10,915 nucleotides of DNA. It comes from Melioribacteraceae bacterium. Its GTDB lineage: Bacteria > Bacteroidota > Ignavibacteria > Ignavibacteriales > Melioribacteraceae. Location: positions 1 through 10,915 of the forward strand of contig JALSTL010000112.1 in NCBI GenBank assembly GCA_026983755.1, written 5' to 3'. The notes below the pieces were generated by a model that saw nothing but the letters and a program-made list of their open reading frames with translations, was not told the DNA's origin and ran no database searches. Positions within the stretch are counted from its first letter, which is position 1; the number at the start of each line of letters is the position of its first letter. Positions 7,593 through 10,915 of this stretch are shown piece after piece. The position numbers and the translations under genes were made by a program.

Positions 7593-8911
7593 ACTGTCTC
7601 TCCGAATTTTTTAGAAATATTTATTCCTACTTTTTCTAAAAATTTGTTGGGCAATTCACCGCCAATAAAAATATAAACCAAATCGTTTTTCAATTTTAAT
7701 AATTCATTTTCATTAAGTTTCAGTTCAATATCATAATCATTTATTTTTAAAACATTTGACTTAAAGATTACTTTTAATTTTTTTTCATTTATTGCTTTAT
7801 TTATTTTATCCAAATTTTTCGGTTTTGCTCTCTTAAAAGAATTTGATCTGTAAGAAATAGTAACTATATTAGTTCCTCTTTCTGCCAAAAGCAAGGCGGA
7901 TTCAATGGCGGAATCACCACCACCTACAATTAATATATTTTTATTATTTACTAATTCCGGTTCTAACAAACGATAATAAACTTTTTCTTTTTCCTCGCCC
8001 GGCACGCCTAGTTTACGAGGAGAACCTCTTCTTCCTATTGCCAATAAAACTTTTGAAGCTGTATATTCTTGATGATTGGTTATTATCTTAAAGTAATCTT
8101 CTGTTTTTATTATTTCCGATACTTTTTCGTTTTCATTAATTGATATGTTGTTTTTATTTAGAATTTTCATCCAAAGAGATAATAATTCCGATTTTGAAGT
8201 TTCGCGTGTTTTATATTTACCGTATAACGGTAAACTCATAGGAGAAGTCATAATTATTTTTGAACGAGGGAAAGAAAATATTGTACCGCCCAAACTATCT
8301 TGTTCGATTGTTAAAAATTTTAACTTATTTTTTGCTGCTTCTAAAGTGGCTGAAATTCCCGAAGGACCGGCTCCTATTATGATTACGTCATATTTTGCTT
8401 TTGAACTATTGGGAAGACTTTGTTTGATATTTATTATTGCTTTTTTACCTTGTTCAACGGCATTTTTAATAAGTCCCATTCCGCCTAATTCACCGGCAAT
8501 ATATATTCCTTTTATGTTGGTTTGATAATCTTGATTTAAATGAGGCAATTCAACTCCTCGTTTTTCTGTTCCCATTACTAAAGTTATGGCTTCTACGGGA
8601 CAAGCATGAAAACAAGCTCCGTGTCCTACACAATGAGAAGCGTTAATTGTTGTTCCTTTTCCCTCTACCAAACCAATAATATCTTTTTCGGGACATGCTT
8701 TAATACAAGCGGCACTGCCAATACAAATATCCGTGTCAATAACCGGATGAAGGGATACAGGTTCATAAAAACCGAATTCTTTTGCTTTGGCAATTTTCTC
8801 TAATGTTTTGCCGGATTGTTTTTTATTTTTTTTGTAGTATATATAAAATATTATCACGGAAAGTAAAAAAACGAATGAATATACAATTATATTTTCCAGT
8901 AGTACTTCCAT
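7580..8911 (-). CDS. Membrane-anchored ferredoxin-domain/FAD/NAD(P) oxidoreductase, apparently circularly permuted
   Basis: A 443-residue flavoprotein. Residues 8-26 form one membrane helix followed by KKNKK, which places the rest in the cytoplasm by the positive-inside rule. A ferredoxin-like domain follows, with Cys at 63, 69, 73 and at 94, 100, 104; Ser66 and His97 sit where each cluster's second Cys normally is. Next comes GIYIAGE (135-141) with NAVEQG (150-155), the motif that normally closes a thioredoxin-reductase-type FAD domain. Only then does the first FAD loop GAGPSG (180-185) appear, followed by AIGRRG (291-296) and the NAD(P) loop VGGGDSAIES (329-338). The protein stops after YIFIGGELPN (413-422) plus about 20 residues, so its FAD domain reads as circularly permuted. 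No redox CxxC disulfide is present. Its likely job is exchanging electrons between NAD(P)H and the membrane cytochrome b. The first ATG (8911) was preferred to a TTG at 8938. Confidence 0.88.
   Translation of the reverse strand: MEVLLENIIVYSFVFLLSVIIFYIYYKKNKKQSGKTLEKIAKAKEFGFYEPVSLHPVIDTDICIGSAACIKACPEKDIIGLVEGKGTTINASHCVGHGACFHACPVEAITLVMGTEKRGVELPHLNQDYQTNIKGIYIAGELGGMGLIKNAVEQGKKAIINIKQSLPNSSKAKYDVIIIGAGPSGISATLEAAKNKLKFLTIEQDSLGGTIFSFPRSKIIMTSPMSLPLYGKYKTRETSKSELLSLWMKILNKNNISINENEKVSEIIKTEDYFKIITNHQEYTASKVLLAIGRRGSPRKLGVPGEEKEKVYYRLLEPELVNNKNILIVGGGDSAIESALLLAERGTNIVTISYRSNSFKRAKPKNLDKINKAINEKKLKVIFKSNVLKINDYDIELKLNENELLKLKNDLVYIFIGGELPNKFLEKVGINISKKFGETVLKH
7598..7603 (-). promoter_or_regulatory. 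Ribosome binding site that supports an ATT start for the 20-heme cytochrome
   Basis: GGAGAG on the reverse strand, five bases before the ATT at 7592 and inside the last codons of the oxidoreductase gene. No comparable site lies in front of the alternative TTG at 7568. This spacing, with the signal peptide that results, decides the start. Confidence 0.55.
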
Positions 8912-9006
8912 TAATTCATAATCTTTTATGTTTATCAATTAATAAAAAATAATGAAAAAAAACGAGATGTAAAGTATTATTATAGGGTAAAAACCACTCC
9001 ACAAAC

Positions 9007-9606
9007 TTACAATCTTTTTAATGATTGCTTGGCTTTTTCCGACATATCCGAATTTGGAAATTGTTTAATTATGTTTTCCCAAATGTTTTTTGCTTTTTCC
9101 TTCTTTCCAAGTGTTGCATTCAAAGCACCTAAATTGTAAAGCGCAATTTTATTGGCAGGATTTATTTTAAGAATATTTTGTGTTACGGTTATTGCTTTTA
9201 AGTATTTTTTTTGATTTGCATAAATAATTGCAAGTTGTAAAAGTATATCCTGACGTTTAGAATCAATTTTTAAAATTTTTTTAAAATAAAAAATTCCTTT
9301 TTGTATTTGATGAGCAGCAATCATAAAGTTTGCAACTTCCAATATTTTCGATGTATCTTTAGGATTATTCTCTACTTGTTTTTCCATATTTTTCATTTTT
9401 TCAATTATACTTTTATCTACGTTTTCTTTAGATGGTTCTGTCGGTTTTGTACCCATAATATTTTTATGAATTGCATCGTTTGGTATTTTACTTGTTTTGG
9501 TTACCGCTTTGTATTCGCCGGAAGATTCCGTTTTTTTACAACCGTAAAAAAATAAATTGAGTGCCGATAGCAATATAATTATAAGTTTTATATTTAATGT
9601 TTTCAT
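9007..9606 (-). CDS. TPR-repeat lipoprotein
   Basis: A 199-residue protein with a lipoprotein signal: MKTLNIK, a hydrophobic core, then F-Y-G-C with the lipidated Cys at 23. Residues 24-80 are a polar, probably disordered spacer. Three tetratricopeptide repeats follow at about 85-118, 119-152 and 153-186, showing the usual pattern (LLQLAIIYANQKKYLKAI; ALYNLGALNATLGKKEKA). TPR domains bind partner proteins, so it may be an assembly or scaffolding factor for the cytochrome complex, held at the periplasmic face of a membrane; that role is inferred from its position between the cytochrome b and flavoprotein genes. It has no heme-binding CxxCH and no catalytic motif. It carries the best ribosome binding site in the window and starts 12 bases after the previous gene. 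A 95-base gap separates it from the oxidoreductase gene downstream. Confidence 0.85.
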   Translation of the reverse strand: MKTLNIKLIIILLSALNLFFYGCKKTESSGEYKAVTKTSKIPNDAIHKNIMGTKPTEPSKENVDKSIIEKMKNMEKQVENNPKDTSKILEVANFMIAAHQIQKGIFYFKKILKIDSKRQDILLQLAIIYANQKKYLKAITVTQNILKINPANKIALYNLGALNATLGKKEKAKNIWENIIKQFPNSDMSEKAKQSLKRL

Positions 9607-9613
9607 TTTAATT

Positions 9614-9620
9614 CCTCCTT
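9614..9620 (-). promoter_or_regulatory. Strong Shine-Dalgarno site of the TPR lipoprotein gene
   Basis: AAGGAGG on the reverse strand, seven bases before the ATG at 9606. Its first two bases are part of the TAA stop codon of the cytochrome b gene, so termination and re-initiation are closely linked. Confidence 0.8.
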
Positions 9621-10494
9621 AAAAAATCCATCTGTATCCAAAGGCTATTGTTACAATAACATGAATAACCATTATTATTAGCATTATTAATGCGAACGGT
9701 AAGTGTATTACATGCCAATATTTAAATAAATTATGCATTGTTTTTAGATTATCAATTTTATTCATGATAGATATTTTTTCTTTAATTATTTTATTAACTT
9801 CTTTTAATTTTTTAGTTGGCAAATTGTTTTTTTTTAAAAGATTATTTATTTCTCCAAGCTCTTTTCTAACAATAAAATATGATGAAAATAAACCGATAAT
9901 ATTTTTAATTAACAACAACGAGCTGTCTTTTTGTTTTACATGAATTGATTTAATTTGTTCAATAATGGTTTCGTCGATATTAAATTCCATTTTTAATTTA
10001 ATGGAAAGATTTTTATTGTTTTCGTTTATTTGCTCAATATTTAATTCTTCGCCGTCTATTGTTCTTGGAATTCTTATATAAATAAATCGCCCAATAATTC
10101 CGCTAAAAAAGACCAACACCATACTCCAAAAACTTACCGATACTATACCGCCAAACTTAAAAGCCGTATGAAACAAAATTAGAATAGGACCGATAGTGCA
10201 GAGAAAAATGTGAAACTCAAGCCAATATTTCAATGCTCCGAAGTTTGAAAAAATTCTTACTCTTTTTCTTAACATATATAACACTACACCTAATAACATT
10301 AAAGATGTTCCTATAATACCATAACCGTGTCCTAACAATCCGCTCGGTTTTAAATAATTATGCTCCGGTAAAAAAAATCTTTTGCTTAACGGAGTTGTAT
10401 AATAATTATAACCTGTGTAAATTAAATATAGAAAGGTTAAAACAGTTAAAATAATAAAAGACGTTATATATAATTTATGTTGGAATTTTGTCAA
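9619..10494 (-). CDS. Di-heme b-type cytochrome-like integral membrane protein
   Basis: A 291-residue membrane protein with about five helices (near 9-29, 56-75, 90-110, 116-140 and 262-287) and a long charged, helical loop at about 145-255. The key observation is two His pairs, each 14 residues apart: His95/His109 in the third helix and His264/His278 in the last. In bc1/b6f-type and related cytochromes this H-x13-H spacing on two facing helices holds two b hemes stacked across the membrane. It therefore looks like a trans-membrane two-heme carrier, possibly oxidising or reducing quinone, and linking the cytoplasmic flavoprotein to periplasmic c hemes. I recognise no named family. The start is a TTG, since an in-frame stop directly precedes it and the first internal ATG lies far inside the protein. 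It is the first gene of the six-gene operon. Confidence 0.82.
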   Translation of the reverse strand: MTKFQHKLYITSFIILTVLTFLYLIYTGYNYYTTPLSKRFFLPEHNYLKPSGLLGHGYGIIGTSLMLLGVVLYMLRKRVRIFSNFGALKYWLEFHIFLCTIGPILILFHTAFKFGGIVSVSFWSMVLVFFSGIIGRFIYIRIPRTIDGEELNIEQINENNKNLSIKLKMEFNIDETIIEQIKSIHVKQKDSSLLLIKNIIGLFSSYFIVRKELGEINNLLKKNNLPTKKLKEVNKIIKEKISIMNKIDNLKTMHNLFKYWHVIHLPFALIMLIIMVIHVIVTIAFGYRWIF

Positions 10495-10706
10495 TTAAAA
10501 ACCAATAAGTATTATTTACCGAATAAAATTTTTTAATAATAAAAAATTATTTTATATATACAAAATATTTCTACAAATTTATTTTAAAAATAAAGAAGCT
10601 AAACTTAAAACCGTAAAGAGATAAATTAGAAATGAATTTTTAAAATAGAAAAAAACATTAAGCTTAAAGAAATCAAAATATACCATTTCATCGTCAATTC
10701 ATTCAC
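10495..10706. other. AT-rich leader region upstream of the six-gene electron-transfer operon
   Basis: About 210 bases with no open frame of note on either strand. Because the six reverse-strand genes follow it, the operon promoter should lie here or within the adjoining repeat. One reverse-strand TAAATTTG at 10574-10581 fits the Bacteroidota -7 consensus TAnnTTTG and would give a leader of about 80 bases. However, the -33 TTTG is not present at the right distance (only TTTA or GTTT), so this is a weak candidate. I see no hairpin terminator or riboswitch. Confidence 0.4.
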
Positions 10707-10914
10707 TAAATCTTTTAATCCTACAATGTTGTAATCTTGCAATTTTGTAATCTTGTAATCTTGTAATTTTGTGATCTTGCAATTTTCTAATCTTGCAATC
10801 TTTTAATTTTGTAATCTTGTAATTTTCTAATCTTGTAATCTTTTAATTTTGTAATCTTGTAATTTTCTAATCTTGTAATCTTTTAATTTTGTAATCTTGT
10901 AATTTTACAATCTT
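10707..10914. repeat. Tandem array of 26 strictly phased 8-base units
   Basis: The 208 bases parse into 26 consecutive 8-mers of the form N-T-A-A-T-Y-T-T with no insertion or deletion, and the array continues to the window edge. Variants are GTAATCTT, GTAATTTT, CTAATCTT, GCAATTTT and TTAATTTT. A higher-order period of five units (40 bases) is exact between 10811-10850 and 10851-10890, has a diverged copy at 10771-10810 and a partial one after 10890. The oldest-looking, most varied units lie at the left end. Stops occur in all frames, so it is not coding. Confidence 0.92.
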
Positions 10915-10915
10915 T

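Noticed and set aside
7580..7680. Truncation or frameshift at the 3' end of the oxidoreductase gene, because the usual final FAD motif is missing.
   Set aside because: The missing motif is present earlier in the same protein, so a permuted order explains it. No leftover FAD-motif sequence appears in another frame downstream, where the cytochrome signal peptide begins directly.
8979..8984. A perfect TATAAT on the reverse strand in the 95-base gap between the TPR lipoprotein gene and the oxidoreductase gene, suggesting an internal promoter.
   Set aside because: No acceptable -35 lies 16-18 bases upstream, and the Bacteroidota-type TAnnTTTG/TTTG pair does not fit either. In DNA this AT-rich such hexamers arise by chance.
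10707..10914. A CRISPR array, because of regular repeats next to an AT-rich leader.
   Set aside because: The units are 8 bases long with no unique spacers; it is a simple tandem array.

Overview
The window is strongly A+T-rich. It carries dense, mostly overlapping operons, Sec signal peptides that end in Ala-Gln, few strong Shine-Dalgarno sites, and two very large multiheme c-type cytochromes. Together these suggest a Bacteroidota/Ignavibacteria-type anaerobe or facultative anaerobe; the taxonomy is inference, because no marker gene is present.

Layout. Positions 1-135 (+) are the 3' end of an Mla-type ABC transporter ATPase. A 274-base spacer (136-409) holds no gene that I can see. A three-gene forward operon follows: a lipoprotein with YD-like repeats (410-1045), a TrpF-like barrel protein lacking the usual catalytic Cys (1038-1733), and a DUF84/YjjX-type NTPase (1735-2271). 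It meets a six-gene reverse operon head-on, only 10 bases away. Read in its direction of transcription, that operon encodes a di-heme b-type membrane protein (10494-9619), a TPR lipoprotein (9606-9007), a membrane-anchored iron-sulfur/FAD/NAD(P) oxidoreductase (8911-7580), a 20-heme c-type cytochrome (7592-6009), a 28-heme c-type cytochrome (6030-3925) and an outer-membrane beta-barrel protein (3901-2282). Upstream of it lie an AT-rich leader (10495-10706) and a strictly phased array of 8-base tandem repeats (10707-10914) that reaches the window edge.

How the genes may work together. The reverse operon contains every type of part needed to move electrons across a whole Gram-negative envelope: an NAD(P)H-type flavoprotein predicted to face the cytoplasm, a two-heme b cytochrome in the inner membrane, 48 c-type hemes in two exported proteins, and an outer-membrane barrel that could be the porin of a porin-cytochrome conduit. 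The most economical reading is a NAD(P)H- or quinol-linked extracellular electron-transfer chain, though the direction could be the reverse. The linkage is inference from co-localisation, overlaps and motifs. The least usual parts are the apparently circularly permuted oxidoreductase, its ferredoxin motifs with only three Cys each, an apparent ATT start codon on the 20-heme cytochrome, and an exactly spaced six-heme internal duplication in the 28-heme cytochrome.
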